In this document: positions 1-10,242 of the stretch, one piece after another
How the letters are laid out: each line of letters begins with the position of its first letter
Numbering within the stretch: the first letter of the stretch is position 1
Assembly (NCBI GenBank): GCA_017854535.1
Contig: JAFMHL010000006.1
Location: forward strand, 40,649-104,648
Length of the DNA: 64,000 nucleotides
Source of the DNA: Nitratireductor sp.
Lineage (GTDB): Bacteria > Pseudomonadota > Alphaproteobacteria > Rhizobiales > Rhizobiaceae
Reading direction: 5' to 3'
Translations under genes and position numbers: made by a program
The notes under the pieces: model-generated
Seen by the model: the letters and a program-made list of their open reading frames with translations, nothing else
What the model was told of the DNA's origin: nothing
Databases searched by the model: none

Positions 1-82
1 ATCAGGAAACAAAAAACCAATCAAACATTGGGGTGCAGAAGATTTCAGGCCATCGCTTTAGCAAGACTTAATCTGCCAAGAC

Positions 83-493
83 TTAAAGTTCTTTTGCAGC
101 GGTTTCTTTTATGCGGGCAACCATGGCCCGAAGGCCATTGGAGCGCTGAGGCGTTATGTGCTCGGACAATCCCAATTTTGAAAAAATAGCCTGCTCGTCA
201 ATAGTCGTAATCTCGCTGGCCTTCTTACCGGAAAATATTGCGAGAGTAATGGCAACAAGACCGCGAACAATATGAGCGTCAGATGTTCCAATAAAGTTGA
301 TCACCGGATCTTGTGAGCCTTCATTTTGGCTGGATATCCAAACTTGGCTCACACAGCCTTGAACTTTGGTTTGTGACGTTTGAAGTGATTCAGGAAACGG
401 CTTCAGCTGATCGCCAAGTTCTATCAAGTATTTATACCGATCTTCCCAGTCATCCAAAAATTCAAAATTTTCAATAATGTCGTCAATTTGCAT
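83..493 (-). CDS. sufE: SufE family Fe-S cluster assembly protein
   Basis: Protein MQIDDIIENFEFLDDWEDRYKYLIELG...QTKVQGCVSQVW... is SufE-like with the conserved Cys. The ORF extends to 586, but the internal Met at 493 fits the family start. Confidence 0.9.
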   Translation of the reverse strand: MQIDDIIENFEFLDDWEDRYKYLIELGDQLKPFPESLQTSQTKVQGCVSQVWISSQNEGSQDPVINFIGTSDAHIVRGLVAITLAIFSGKKASEITTIDEQAIFSKLGLSEHITPQRSNGLRAMVARIKETAAKEL

Positions 494-622
494 GTAACGT
501 CTACCAATCACCAAGCGATCCTGCTTCTGCAATCCATATATAGAGGCCAAGCAAAGTTTCACACCCCTTGAAGTGATTTTGTCCAAGTGGGCCCATAGTT
601 TGATATTGTCATATTAGTAGTC

Positions 623-943
623 TTAGTTGCTCACGGAAGATGTTGAGACAGGGTCGATTGCATCGGGTTTTTTGTCCTCGCCAACGCGTTGATCAAGCCA
701 AGTGTAAGCCATCTTTGCGCCTTCGCGTGCTTTCAAACCCATTTGAGACAACAAGACGCCGCCGGTCTCGCAAGTTTGCGTGTTTCGAGAACAGAAGCTT
801 CCAATGTCCGAAACAACCGACTGGGCCAGGCTGACAGTTTCCATGGTCGAAACCGCGCGCTGTCCTTCTCCCAGATCAGCGCTTTTGACTGGAATAAATG
901 CGATTACAAGTGTGAGCCAAAATGCAGCACGAATTAGAAACAT
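623..943 (-). CDS. DUF5330-like small secreted protein
   Basis: 106 aa with N-terminal signal/TM segment. Motifs FCSRNTQTCETG and KAREGAKMAYTW resemble the rhizobial DUF5330 family. Confidence 0.65.
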   Translation of the reverse strand: MFLIRAAFWLTLVIAFIPVKSADLGEGQRAVSTMETVSLAQSVVSDIGSFCSRNTQTCETGGVLLSQMGLKAREGAKMAYTWLDQRVGEDKKPDAIDPVSTSSVSN

Positions 944-1276
944 GATAAATACCTTTCCCGATGCCTGTTCTTAGCAAGAGGAATTTAAATCGTCGTTTGA
1001 TTACACGATGCAATTTGATTCAAATTTTAATCAGTTTTCTTGCTATCGAACCAAACGCGTTGGAACCATGTAAAATCGCTCAGGTTTGAATCTGAAATTC
1101 AATTTTAGCACATAAAAATCGGCAAATGTCCTCGCTAATGATTGGTTAACCATACTTATAAATACATGTGCTTTTCGGTGATATTATCACAAAAACACCC
1201 TTGGCAGCCATTTAGCTTAGGGTTCCATTAAAGCTGCTATGCGAACCTATGCCCAACCAAAAGGGGTTGTTTCGTA

Positions 1277-2581
1277 TTGAGTAAACCTAAGACCATGATG
1301 CCATTAGACAAAAATTCGCCAGCAACAACTGGCGATTTGGACATGCTGATTGCTGACCTGAATCAAATGGATCAGCTGTCTCGTTCGTTGGGTGCAACGT
1401 CCCTAGCCAAACCATGCAGCATTCATAATCAAAATGGCGCAGTTTTGTGGATCAATCAGCAGGCAGCTGAATTGCTCGATTTGGAGCAAAGACCAAGCCA
1501 GCGTTCATATTTGGAAAATATCCAGGTACAGGATCGTGTAACGGTTGCACATTATCTGGCGGGCATGGCGGACGATGACAAAGGGTCATCAGATCACGTC
1601 AGTTTCCGGGTCATCAGCCCCCAGCGGGAAGCAAGTATAAAATGGCTTCAAATATCGCGGGATACCGTAACTGGTAAAATTGCCGGTGAAAAATTCACTT
1701 TGACGACTTACCGCGATGTTTCGTTCGAACGCCTTGACGCTGAAACGCATGATCGTCAACGTTTGGAAGCTGAACAGGAAAATGATGCAAAGAGCCAATT
1801 CCTGGCAAATATTAGCCATGAACTTCGCACGCCTCTTAATGCGATTCTGGGTTTTTCCGAGTTGCTCAATTCTCCGCTCATGAGCGACATCTCTAAAGAC
1901 AAGCAAAAAGAATATGTTGGTTTGATCCATGATTCGGCTAGTCATTTACTGACACTTTTGAATGGCATATTGGACATGTCAAAAATCGAGAATGGAATGT
2001 ACGAAATTATCCCTGAAAATTTCTCGCTTTCCAACTGCCTGCAAAAAACCACTGCGATCATGCAGGGGCAGGCTTCTAAAAACGCAATCACATTGCACAC
2101 TTCAGGAATTGATGACCTGCCTGATATTGTTGCCGATGAGCGCGCACTTAAGCAAATCATGATCAATCTGCTTTCTAACGCGATCAAGTTCTCCAACGAA
2201 CAGGGGATGGTCAGTGTTGAAGCCCAGCGTAAAGCCAGAACCATTGCTATTTCGGTAACTGACAAAGGCATCGGAATTTCACCAGAGCACCTTCAAAATC
2301 TCGGAAAACCGTTTTTCCAGGCTGACAGTAAATACGACCGTAAGTATGAAGGTACGGGACTTGGCCTGTCTGTTGTGAAAGGCTTGGTCGAACTTCATGG
2401 CGGAACTGTAAACTTCGCCAGTGAGCGCGGCAAAGGCACCAAAGTTACGATTGTACTTCCTATTTTCGGAAAAACAGGACGCCGTGTGCCCGCTGAATTT
2501 AACATAGAAAAAGTAACATCCATCCAATCTCGCAAAGAAGTTGTTGAGGATGAATTGCGGATCCTCCGCAACACCGCGTAA
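1277..2581 (+). CDS. PAS-containing sensor histidine kinase (PleC/DivJ/PdhS-like)
   Basis: HisKA motif SQFLANISHELRTPLNAILGFSELL, HATPase N/G boxes (NLLSNAIKFS, GTGLGLSVVKGL). TTG start or ATG at 1295. Confidence 0.85.
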   Translation: MSKPKTMMPLDKNSPATTGDLDMLIADLNQMDQLSRSLGATSLAKPCSIHNQNGAVLWINQQAAELLDLEQRPSQRSYLENIQVQDRVTVAHYLAGMADDDKGSSDHVSFRVISPQREASIKWLQISRDTVTGKIAGEKFTLTTYRDVSFERLDAETHDRQRLEAEQENDAKSQFLANISHELRTPLNAILGFSELLNSPLMSDISKDKQKEYVGLIHDSASHLLTLLNGILDMSKIENGMYEIIPENFSLSNCLQKTTAIMQGQASKNAITLHTSGIDDLPDIVADERALKQIMINLLSNAIKFSNEQGMVSVEAQRKARTIAISVTDKGIGISPEHLQNLGKPFFQADSKYDRKYEGTGLGLSVVKGLVELHGGTVNFASERGKGTKVTIVLPIFGKTGRRVPAEFNIEKVTSIQSRKEVVEDELRILRNTA

Positions 2582-2591
2582 GGAGTAGACC

Positions 2592-3338
2592 ATGAGCAAC
2601 GGTATTTTAGATTCGTTCTTCACAACACTGCAGAACAATCCATCAGTGGCAGCAGGTAGCTGCACTTTTGTTGTGGCATTTGCATTGGTAGCGGGGAACG
2701 CTTTTTATGCCCAAAGCGGCGTGCATCCAGATCCTATTTGGGCAACTAGAGATAACACGATAACACAGTCTGTCAGTCAGAATGTGCGACCGGTCAAGAC
2801 ACAGCTGTTTGCACCAAAAACTATACCCACACCAGCAACAGGCGATAGCGCTCGCGAAACAACAGGCAGCAAAAGATCCGAACTTGTTGCATCCATTCAA
2901 GCAGCACTTGCTAAAAAAGGTCATTTTGCTGGTGATGTGGACGGTCTTATGGGGCCATTAACGAGCAGTTCGATTAAGGATTATCAAACGCGGATAGGCC
3001 TAAAAGCCACCGGAACGCCGACGCAAGAATTGTTGCTGTTGATCAAGCAAGAGACAAAAAGTGCTTCCAAGAGCGATTCATTGTCCGGTCTGATTGCTGA
3101 TAACACCGGTTCAAATATGGGATATGACAAAAATCTCGTAAAGCTTATCCAGTCTGGCATCATCAATGCCGGTATTGCAAAGATTGATGCAGACGGCATT
3201 TTTGGCAAGCAGACAGAAGCTGCAATTATGGCTTTCCAGCGTGACCACGGCCTTGATGTGACCGGCAAGCCAGATGTGCAAGTCCTTCAAACACTCAAAA
3301 AATTCAAGTGGATTGAGCCGAGCCAGTCAAGCACATAA
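2592..3338 (+). CDS. Peptidoglycan-binding domain protein (two PG_binding_1 repeats)
   Basis: N-terminal TM, then two repeats (IQAALAKKGHFAGDVDGLMGPLTSSSIKDYQ and IDADGIFGKQTEAAIMAFQRDHGL). Confidence 0.8.
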   Translation: MSNGILDSFFTTLQNNPSVAAGSCTFVVAFALVAGNAFYAQSGVHPDPIWATRDNTITQSVSQNVRPVKTQLFAPKTIPTPATGDSARETTGSKRSELVASIQAALAKKGHFAGDVDGLMGPLTSSSIKDYQTRIGLKATGTPTQELLLLIKQETKSASKSDSLSGLIADNTGSNMGYDKNLVKLIQSGIINAGIAKIDADGIFGKQTEAAIMAFQRDHGLDVTGKPDVQVLQTLKKFKWIEPSQSST

Positions 3339-3379
3339 GCACAGGCTTTATCCTGATCTTGATTTCATAGGATAAAAAA

Positions 3380-3721
3380 ATGCGCTTGAAATCAGCGATA
3401 TTCGTTTCGGCGCTGATGCGTATCGAAAATGCTAAAGGTTCGTTTTCAACTGTGCTGAACAAAGGCGCAGAAGATGCTGGCGCAATATTCATTGTGCAAT
3501 TGCTGCCTAATGGCAAAGCCAATCTTTTCGGTCCAGCGCCACAAGCCATGTTCGAGATAGAAGATAGCGGTGAACGCTGGTTTGAGCTTCTTGCTAAAGA
3601 TCTCAGCCAGCAGGAGTTGGAGCCGCGTCTACAGTCTCAGCTCAAATTCGATCCTGATTGTTGGATTATTGAAATCGAGAGTGGTGGTTCATTGGAAAAT
3701 ATCCAAATTATCGCTGAATAG
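3380..3721 (+). CDS. DUF1491 family protein
   Basis: 113 aa; RLKSAIFVSALMRIENAKG...DPDCWIIEIE matches the DUF1491 pattern. Confidence 0.75.
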   Translation: MRLKSAIFVSALMRIENAKGSFSTVLNKGAEDAGAIFIVQLLPNGKANLFGPAPQAMFEIEDSGERWFELLAKDLSQQELEPRLQSQLKFDPDCWIIEIESGGSLENIQIIAE

Positions 3722-3735
3722 TGCCTATTGAATTT

Positions 3736-4998
3736 CTATCCAACCGCCATGAATGATTGCTCGAATGTGAAACGACCAGATGCTGGTTGTTCTTTTGCTG
3801 CAGGTGCTCGTTCCAAACTATCTCTGCGCCGTTGAATGGCTTCATTGAATCCGGATTCAGGATTTTGCCCCACAGGGCGAATGCGCTCATTACTGCCAAT
3901 ATCAAAGCGCGCACCAATTTCGTTGAAAATCATTCTGCAAATACCGGTATCCAGTTCGGTAAGAAGTGTTTTTGTGTCACGATAGGTTGCGAAGTCTCTG
4001 CCAATTTTTGGAGAGAGCATCATCAATAACTGAATGTCGTGGGGTGCCGAAACTCCCAGTGCCTTTACCAAATAGGTCAGTTCTGTTTGTTGTGAGCTAA
4101 CCAGTTTCAGGATTGCCTCTGCCTCAAGTCCACAGAGTTCTTGGATATATGTTGCTAGTTCACCTGTTTTACGCTGGCGTGCAAGTTGTAGCAATTTGCG
4201 TGTTTCAGTTTTTGGAAGGTTCAGGTCTGGTTTGAAAATAGAAGTTTGAGAGACTGCTTCCACTGATGACCAATGCTGTTGATTTTCAGTTTTCTCTCGC
4301 CGGCCAAGGCGCCCGCCAATTGAGGCAAGAGCTACAATTTCTTCTCCTTCCAGCCATTTTGGTCCGGTGGTTGGCTCGATTGGAGATAAAACAGTTTCAA
4401 TGATTTCTGGTTCTACTGTTTCCTGAATGCTCGAAACAGGAGTGGAGATCACTTCATCAAGTATAGACTTTGTGTAAGAATCCATAGGAAGACGCCGTTT
4501 TGCAACAATGGCTGCATGCTCGGCTCCTTTTTTCTTCGCAATAGCCCGCAAATCCAAATCGCCCAACACTGGCGAGTACAAAAGGAAAGGCGCTGCCACA
4601 TCAGGCTTGTCTTGTGCCAGATACAAAGCAACGGGCCTTGGCGTGAACACGCCTCGCGCCAGCATTGCAGAAATCAGGCGCTTGTCACTGGCCGATACGC
4701 GCTCGATTAATTGATAAAACAATTCTTTATATTGATCGATTTCTTTACGGGAAGGCCGCTGCACACATCCAAAATTTCTGGTCGACTCAAGCAAGATTTT
4801 GCTGGATTTGGAAGTTTGATCGGGGCTACTGCGCGATGATTTGCCCAAACGGCTGTTATCTATCGCGCTCTCAAAAACAGCCCGACTGGTGCTGCTTGAT
4901 CTTATCCCAGTGCTGTTGGCTGAATGCCCAATCTCTGGACTCATTTGACTGTGAGCTGAAGTAGTCATGTCTTCCTCAATTCCAATGAAACTTCGCAT
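3736..4998 (-). CDS. DUF2336 domain-containing protein
   Basis: 420 aa; helical-repeat-like sequence (LYLAQDKPDVAAPFLLYSPVLGDLDLRAIA...) typical of DUF2336. Confidence 0.75.
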   Translation of the reverse strand: MRSFIGIEEDMTTSAHSQMSPEIGHSANSTGIRSSSTSRAVFESAIDNSRLGKSSRSSPDQTSKSSKILLESTRNFGCVQRPSRKEIDQYKELFYQLIERVSASDKRLISAMLARGVFTPRPVALYLAQDKPDVAAPFLLYSPVLGDLDLRAIAKKKGAEHAAIVAKRRLPMDSYTKSILDEVISTPVSSIQETVEPEIIETVLSPIEPTTGPKWLEGEEIVALASIGGRLGRREKTENQQHWSSVEAVSQTSIFKPDLNLPKTETRKLLQLARQRKTGELATYIQELCGLEAEAILKLVSSQQTELTYLVKALGVSAPHDIQLLMMLSPKIGRDFATYRDTKTLLTELDTGICRMIFNEIGARFDIGSNERIRPVGQNPESGFNEAIQRRRDSLERAPAAKEQPASGRFTFEQSFMAVG

Positions 4999-5150
4999 AC
5001 CTCTTAAGGGGTATTCGAATCACTTAGGTGATGAGATAGACTTTGCTCCTGCATTTATTAGCAAACTGTTAACCCTGATCAGGTTCAATTAAACTATCAG
5101 CATCTTGAATGGCCATGATTCGAAAGATGCAGACCATAAGGAGCCTAGTA

Positions 5151-5339
5151 ATGGGACAATTGATCAAGTTTCCAGTGACGCAGGTAGGAACAGCGCAAAA
5201 ATCGAAACCAGTTAGAATTAAACAACAGGTGGAGCTGCAACTGACTGCGGAAGTTCTATTTTTTACAGGGGTGCGATATGAGCGCCAAATGGAGAGTTTG
5301 CCCTCCGAGCGGCTGCCGGCACCGATTGCAAGGGCATAG
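5151..5339 (+). CDS. Small conserved hypothetical protein with FFTGVRYER motif
   Basis: 62 aa from ATG 5151 with strong SD AAGGAG 7 nt upstream; MGQLIKFP... and VLFFTGVRYER motifs. Confidence 0.6.
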   Translation: MGQLIKFPVTQVGTAQKSKPVRIKQQVELQLTAEVLFFTGVRYERQMESLPSERLPAPIARA

Positions 5340-5375
5340 AACATTCGTCGAACCGTAGGAGTTCAAAGGACACTT

Positions 5376-5936
5376 TTACGAATAGTCGTATCGGGCACAT
5401 TTAATTTCTGAAAAGAATGCGTCGCTGTCAGTGACCCAGCTATTGTCTGGCTCCAACACGCGAATAATGACAAAGCCTCTTTCAATACCCGCTTCAATAA
5501 CAACTGAACTTTCAACATCTTCTGGTTGGGCTTCTTGAAGCTCCAGGGTTTGCAACGGATTGACGATCAATAAATCCAGTTTGTTGTCGATAGCGGTTCT
5601 GTTGTTCAAGCTATAGATTACACTGCCATTTTCATCGAATACAGAAGCAGACCAAAAGGTTGTGGTCAAAGGACCTTCCATTTTCAACGGTGCTTCACTT
5701 AACTCAAATCGACACACGCCATAGGTAAAGAACGGATCAACCTCTGTGATTGCGGATCCGCTTTCTTCAGGTTTTAGCCGAGTGAAAGCAAACAGATCGG
5801 TGCGGTTTGACAAAAAGGCCCAAGCATCGCGGGTGCCTAATTTGGGAATGAGCAACACAATCGAAATGTGAATCAAACCGGCCAGAATGAGCCCTAAACT
5901 CAAAAGATAAAAGACACGCCATTTCATGCTGCGCAA
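5376..5936 (-). CDS. DUF1254-like protein
   Basis: N-terminal TM; last gene of an overlapping three-gene operon beside a DUF1214 protein, a pair known in Rhizobiales. Confidence 0.65.
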   Translation of the reverse strand: MRSMKWRVFYLLSLGLILAGLIHISIVLLIPKLGTRDAWAFLSNRTDLFAFTRLKPEESGSAITEVDPFFTYGVCRFELSEAPLKMEGPLTTTFWSASVFDENGSVIYSLNNRTAIDNKLDLLIVNPLQTLELQEAQPEDVESSVVIEAGIERGFVIIRVLEPDNSWVTDSDAFFSEIKCARYDYS

Positions 5937-6574
5937 TCCTGTCTGATGATATTGGGCATTTGAGGATTAACTTGTCCGGAGGTACTGGTGACAGGTGTAT
6001 CATAGACCCGCAATACAAAATAGAAATTTCCTTCTCCAGAAACGCTCAACCAGTTCCCAGACTGGGGTTTACGGCTCACGGATATTCGAAACGAACCGTC
6101 AGGAAATCGCAATAGCTTGCTGGAACTCAAAGCAGATCTGTTACCTTTGGTAGGCTGAACAACTTGTCCGTCATTGCTGTAAACAGCGATGGTCCAAAGC
6201 TTGGAAGGAGGCGTGATGCCAGATATTGCGTAATCGCACTTAAAGGTTAGCGGCTCACCTTGATTGTCTGTCATGGCTTCAAATGCCAGTCCTTCAGTGG
6301 CGCCAAGAGGGATTGTGCCGTCACGAGAAACTTTTGCTGTTGTATAAGGATCTGAGTCGGCACCACCTGCAAAAGGCCAAGCAGTCCATGGTCCAGCTTC
6401 AATCCCGCCCAGTCCATGATTTTGCCGGATCGAATACCATGCACTGGCACCGCCGAGCACAAGGCCAATTGCAACCACAATAATGACATTAGTAATCAGA
6501 CGCACCAGTTTTACCTGCTTAAGAGGTTGGAATTCATGTTTAGGCTCACTGGGCTGTTTGCGCTTTTTGTTCAA
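5924..6574 (-). CDS. DUF1214 domain-containing protein
   Basis: LTFKCDYAISGITPPSKLWTIAVYSNDG... and GNFYFVLRVYDTP match DUF1214. Confidence 0.8.
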   Translation of the reverse strand: MNKKRKQPSEPKHEFQPLKQVKLVRLITNVIIVVAIGLVLGGASAWYSIRQNHGLGGIEAGPWTAWPFAGGADSDPYTTAKVSRDGTIPLGATEGLAFEAMTDNQGEPLTFKCDYAISGITPPSKLWTIAVYSNDGQVVQPTKGNRSALSSSKLLRFPDGSFRISVSRKPQSGNWLSVSGEGNFYFVLRVYDTPVTSTSGQVNPQMPNIIRQDCAA

Positions 6575-8852
6575 TCAACGCAAGCACTTGCGGTTGTTTC
6601 ACTGGTTTCACCGAGCGAAGTTTTCGCCCAAGATCACGTAGTGTATCTTCCGCAGCTTCTGACAGGGTTTTAGGCCTTAGCACAGGCTGGATAGCACCAG
6701 CCAGATTGTCTCCAGCCTCTTTTTCCGGAACGCTTGGAAGCGGGTTGTCAATGTAAGGCACTGGCTTCAAATCAATGTTTTGATGAGCAAAGGTCATGAA
6801 CTGTTTCCAAATCATTGCAGGAAGGTTACCGCCCGTCAGTCTTCGTGTGGGTTTGTAATTATCATTTCCCATCCAGACAGCGCCTACAAAATTCCCTGTA
6901 AAGCCAACAAACCAAGCATCGCGATATGAGTTGGTGGTTCCTGTTTTACCGGCCGCTCTTATACCTTCAAGCGCAGCGTTCCTCGCGGTTCCCCATTCGG
7001 GAATTTGTGCCATCATTCGGTTCATCACACCTACGGTGCGTTCGCTCAAAACGCGTTCTGACCTGAAGCCAGCTTTGCGACGATCGTAAATTACTTCGCC
7101 TTGGCTGTTGGTCAATTGGGTAATCCCATGGCGGTTAATCCGATATCCACCTGTCATGAATGTGCCATAACCAGTTGCCATTTCAATCACTGTCAAACCA
7201 TTGGCGCCCAAAACCATGGCGGGTGACATAATCAATTCTGATTCAATGCCCATATTCCGCGCGTTATCAACAATCTTCTGGCCGCCAATGCCTTTTCGTC
7301 CATCGGCTCCCACATAGAATTTTACGGGGATAGTGTTGATGGATTTTACGATAGCCGTTTGAAGATCAATGCGGCCTCTATAGCGCCCTGCATAGTTTCC
7401 CGGACACCATGATCGTCCTGCTGTCGTGATACAAACAGGGCCATCAACAACACGGCTGGTTTCAGTCAATTCCAACTCTTCAACGGCAGTTGCATATACG
7501 AATGGTTTGAACGAAGAGCCCGGCTGGCGTCGTGAGTTTGTAGCCCGATTAAACTGGCTCGCGCCATAGTCGTCACCACCCACCATGGCCCGAACGGCGC
7601 CTTCATTGTCCATAACAACCATCGCCGCTTCGCTCACGCCTTTTTCTTTGCCAAACTGGCGAAGATGACTGGAAATGGCTTCTTCAGCGGCTTTTTGCAA
7701 ATCAACATCGACAGTAGACTTGGCAAAAAACGTTTTATCAGGAAGGCCTCGGGCAATCTCCTGAACCTCTTCGAATGCCCAATCCATAAAATAGTTTGGG
7801 CCTTCGTCGTCATTGCGTTCAACAGGAGTTGCCGGTTTTTTTCGCGCAGCAACAACCTGACCTTCGGTCATAAAGCTTGCTTGGACCATATTGGTCAGCA
7901 CTTCATTGGCGCGGGCGCGTGCATTTGGAAGATTGATGTGTGGCGCATATTTGGTGGGCGCTTTAAACAGTCCGGCCAACATCGCTGCTTCCGACAAAGA
8001 TAGGTCTTTGGCGCTTTTCTCGAAATAAAATTCAGAGGCAGCCGCAATACCAAAATTGCCCCCGCCCATATAAGCGCGGTCAAGATAGAGTTTTAAAATC
8101 TCATTCTTGGTCAAATTGGTTTCTAGCCAAAACGCCAGAAATGCTTCCTTGATTTTACGCTCGATGGTGCGCTCATTGGTAAGAAACAGGTTCTTGGCCA
8201 ACTGCTGGCTGATGGATGAACCACCTTGCACAACAGAGTTTGCACGAACGTTTTCTGCAAGGGCACGGCCAAGGCCGAGAAAATCAATGCCGTAATGCTC
8301 GAAAAACCGACGGTCTTCTGTGGCAAGCACAGCTTTGATAAAATGATCGGGCAGGGTGTCGATTTCATCAGAGTCAGCCTGACGAACGCCGCGTCTACCG
8401 ATTTCCTTGCCGTAGCGATCCAGGAACACTACGGAATACTCTTCTTTGTCGCGCCAATTCTTGTTCGTCTCGTCAAAAGCGGGCAACGCCAGAGCTAAAA
8501 GCAGAATTAGGCCAACTAGACCAATCGTGATGCCCTCATCAACGATTTCGACCATGGCTTTTTTGTAACCAGTAACTCGAAATTTTTGGAAAAATACCCG
8601 AATATTCTCCCAGCGCTCAGAACCATCGGCAAACATCCGATACATGCCAGAATCGATCCATGAGTCGAATTCTAACAGCCAGTTGTTCTTCTTTTTCTTG
8701 CCATTATTGTCAAAAGGGCTACGCACGGCGTAATTCTCTCTTTTAGTTTTCTTTCGATGGGTAAACTCTATAGCAGAAATAACGGCGTTTTGGAGACTTT
8801 TTAGCGCAATGGTTACAATCTTTTGTGTTTCAGCATTTATGTTCTGATACAC
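6546..8852 (-). CDS. PBP1A-type bifunctional penicillin-binding protein
   Basis: GT51 motifs ([30 protein letters not shown]) and transpeptidase motifs ([22 protein letters not shown]). Confidence 0.93.
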   Translation of the reverse strand: MYQNINAETQKIVTIALKSLQNAVISAIEFTHRKKTKRENYAVRSPFDNNGKKKKNNWLLEFDSWIDSGMYRMFADGSERWENIRVFFQKFRVTGYKKAMVEIVDEGITIGLVGLILLLALALPAFDETNKNWRDKEEYSVVFLDRYGKEIGRRGVRQADSDEIDTLPDHFIKAVLATEDRRFFEHYGIDFLGLGRALAENVRANSVVQGGSSISQQLAKNLFLTNERTIERKIKEAFLAFWLETNLTKNEILKLYLDRAYMGGGNFGIAAASEFYFEKSAKDLSLSEAAMLAGLFKAPTKYAPHINLPNARARANEVLTNMVQASFMTEGQVVAARKKPATPVERNDDEGPNYFMDWAFEEVQEIARGLPDKTFFAKSTVDVDLQKAAEEAISSHLRQFGKEKGVSEAAMVVMDNEGAVRAMVGGDDYGASQFNRATNSRRQPGSSFKPFVYATAVEELELTETSRVVDGPVCITTAGRSWCPGNYAGRYRGRIDLQTAIVKSINTIPVKFYVGADGRKGIGGQKIVDNARNMGIESELIMSPAMVLGANGLTVIEMATGYGTFMTGGYRINRHGITQLTNSQGEVIYDRRKAGFRSERVLSERTVGVMNRMMAQIPEWGTARNAALEGIRAAGKTGTTNSYRDAWFVGFTGNFVGAVWMGNDNYKPTRRLTGGNLPAMIWKQFMTFAHQNIDLKPVPYIDNPLPSVPEKEAGDNLAGAIQPVLRPKTLSEAAEDTLRDLGRKLRSVKPVKQPQVLALIEQKAQTAQ

Positions 8853-8901
8853 ATCGCCAAAAGCTGCTTGCTACACAAATCACATCAAATCGGACGAAAT
8901 C

Positions 8902-9351
8902 TTGGAAACGCCCTTCTGGAAACGCAAAAAACTGCATGAAATGTCCAATTCCGAGTGGGAATCCCTTTGTGATGGGTGCGGACGCTGTTGCCTCAACAAG
9001 CTTGAAGATTGGGACACGGGCGATATCCATTACACCAATATCGCCTGCAGCGAATTAAACTGCGAAACCTGCCAATGCAAAAGCTATGAGTTCAGATTTG
9101 ATGTGGTTCCTGATTGCATCGACCTTACCCCTGAATTGGTAGAAAAAATCGATTGGCTTCCACCCACTTGCGCCTATCGCTTGGTGAAGGAGGGGAAAGA
9201 TCTATTCGATTGGCATCCGCTCATTTCAGGCGACCCAAATTCAGTCCATGCCGCCGGAATTTCAGTCAAAGGCCGTGTCATCCCAGAGGGCGACTTAAAA
9301 CCGGAAGACTATGAAGAGCACCTCGTGACCTGGCCGGGTGAGGGAGTTTAG
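8902..9351 (+). CDS. YcgN family (UPF0260) cysteine cluster protein
   Basis: [37 protein letters not shown]. Confidence 0.9.
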   Translation: METPFWKRKKLHEMSNSEWESLCDGCGRCCLNKLEDWDTGDIHYTNIACSELNCETCQCKSYEFRFDVVPDCIDLTPELVEKIDWLPPTCAYRLVKEGKDLFDWHPLISGDPNSVHAAGISVKGRVIPEGDLKPEDYEEHLVTWPGEGV

Positions 9352-9505
9352 ATACTTTTAATTTCCAAATTCTATCACGGTGCTTATTTGGCTGTCGCTG
9401 AGAGCCAAGAAACCTACCTTCAATGGTCCTTGCCAAGCACGCTGCACATTAGATGCTGTTGCGATCTATGGCCGGTTGATGGCAACAGACATCATAGCTT
9501 AAGTC

Positions 9506-9742
9506 ATGGCATCGTCTTGGTTTGCAATTGTCCTGGCTTTTGTCGAGTTTGCTCGAACCATCACGGTTTATCTTGCAAAAAAAAGCAATTTGGCCGAGCG
9601 CCAAACCCAGCAAGAAAACAAAGCCAAGGCAGATGGACATGATTTACTTCTCAAGGCGCTTAGGGCCCGTCGTCAAGCACGGGCCCAGCATTTGGATAAC
9701 ACTCATTCTGACACTAATCCTGCAGAGCTGCCAGACGGTTGA
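9506..9742 (+). CDS. Putative i-spanin-like (Rz-like) membrane protein
   Basis: 78 aa, N-terminal hydrophobic segment then Gln/Lys/Arg-rich helix; overlaps an Rz1-like ORF in another frame. Confidence 0.4.
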   Translation: MASSWFAIVLAFVEFARTITVYLAKKSNLAERQTQQENKAKADGHDLLLKALRARRQARAQHLDNTHSDTNPAELPDG

Positions 9743-9890
9743 AACTGCAAACACTTTGAAAGATCAGATGAAAGGCCTCGGATGGATCTGTGAAGCGTTC
9801 CGACCGATCACCTATGCCCATGAAGACGATAGCGATACAGTAGTTCAAATTTTGGAACATAACGCAGCTTGGCATGCATTATGCGCGTGA
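9633..9890 (+). CDS. Putative o-spanin-like (Rz1-like) lipoprotein
   Basis: Hydrophobic N-terminus with lipobox-like LQSC; C-terminus ICEAFRPITYAHEDDSDTVVQILEHNAAWHALC resembles phage spanin-type proteins. Part of ORF 9522..9890. Confidence 0.45.
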   Translation: MDMIYFSRRLGPVVKHGPSIWITLILTLILQSCQTVETANTLKDQMKGLGWICEAFRPITYAHEDDSDTVVQILEHNAAWHALCA

Positions 9891-9962
9891 TCGCTGTAAT
9901 TTTCGGATGAATTTGAAAATCATTCATTTGCCATTCAGATTTGGAATGCTAGAAACGATACC

Positions 9963-10196
9963 ATGAAAAACATTAGCTTCCTCACCACACTATTTTTGGC
10001 AACGGCCCTCTGGCTGTCGCCTGTTCCTGCATTTGCAGCAGATTGTGCCAGTCAGGCACAAAAACTTGCTGCAAAGGAAGGTGCAGAGCTGCTGAGTGTT
10101 TCTGATTTGGGGAACGATAGATGCGAAGTCACGCTTCGTATTCCTGGCAAAGATGGTAAGCCACCAAGGGTAGTTTCCAAAAAGACTAAAGGCTAG
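9963..10196 (+). CDS. feuN: Small periplasmic protein, candidate FeuN-like modulator
   Basis: 77 aa with a clear signal peptide (MKNISFLTTLFLATALWLSPVPAFA) and two Cys, directly upstream of a FeuP/FeuQ-like pair. Confidence 0.6.
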   Translation: MKNISFLTTLFLATALWLSPVPAFAADCASQAQKLAAKEGAELLSVSDLGNDRCEVTLRIPGKDGKPPRVVSKKTKG

Positions 10197-10242
10197 ACTG
10201 CTCTTCCGATAGAAAGATTCTTAACTGAAATAGGGACACCTC

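Noticed and set aside
640-974. Three overlapping plus-strand small ORFs
   Set aside because: Antisense to the DUF5330-like gene and not protein-like.
5070-5095. CCTGATCAGG palindrome upstream of the small FFTGVRYER gene
   Set aside because: Only 10 bp around a GATC core, common by chance; no regulator could be assigned.
9388-9642. 84-aa Cys/His-rich plus-strand ORF
   Set aside because: No homology recognised and it overlaps the spanin-like ORFs; Cys richness looks like a frame artefact.
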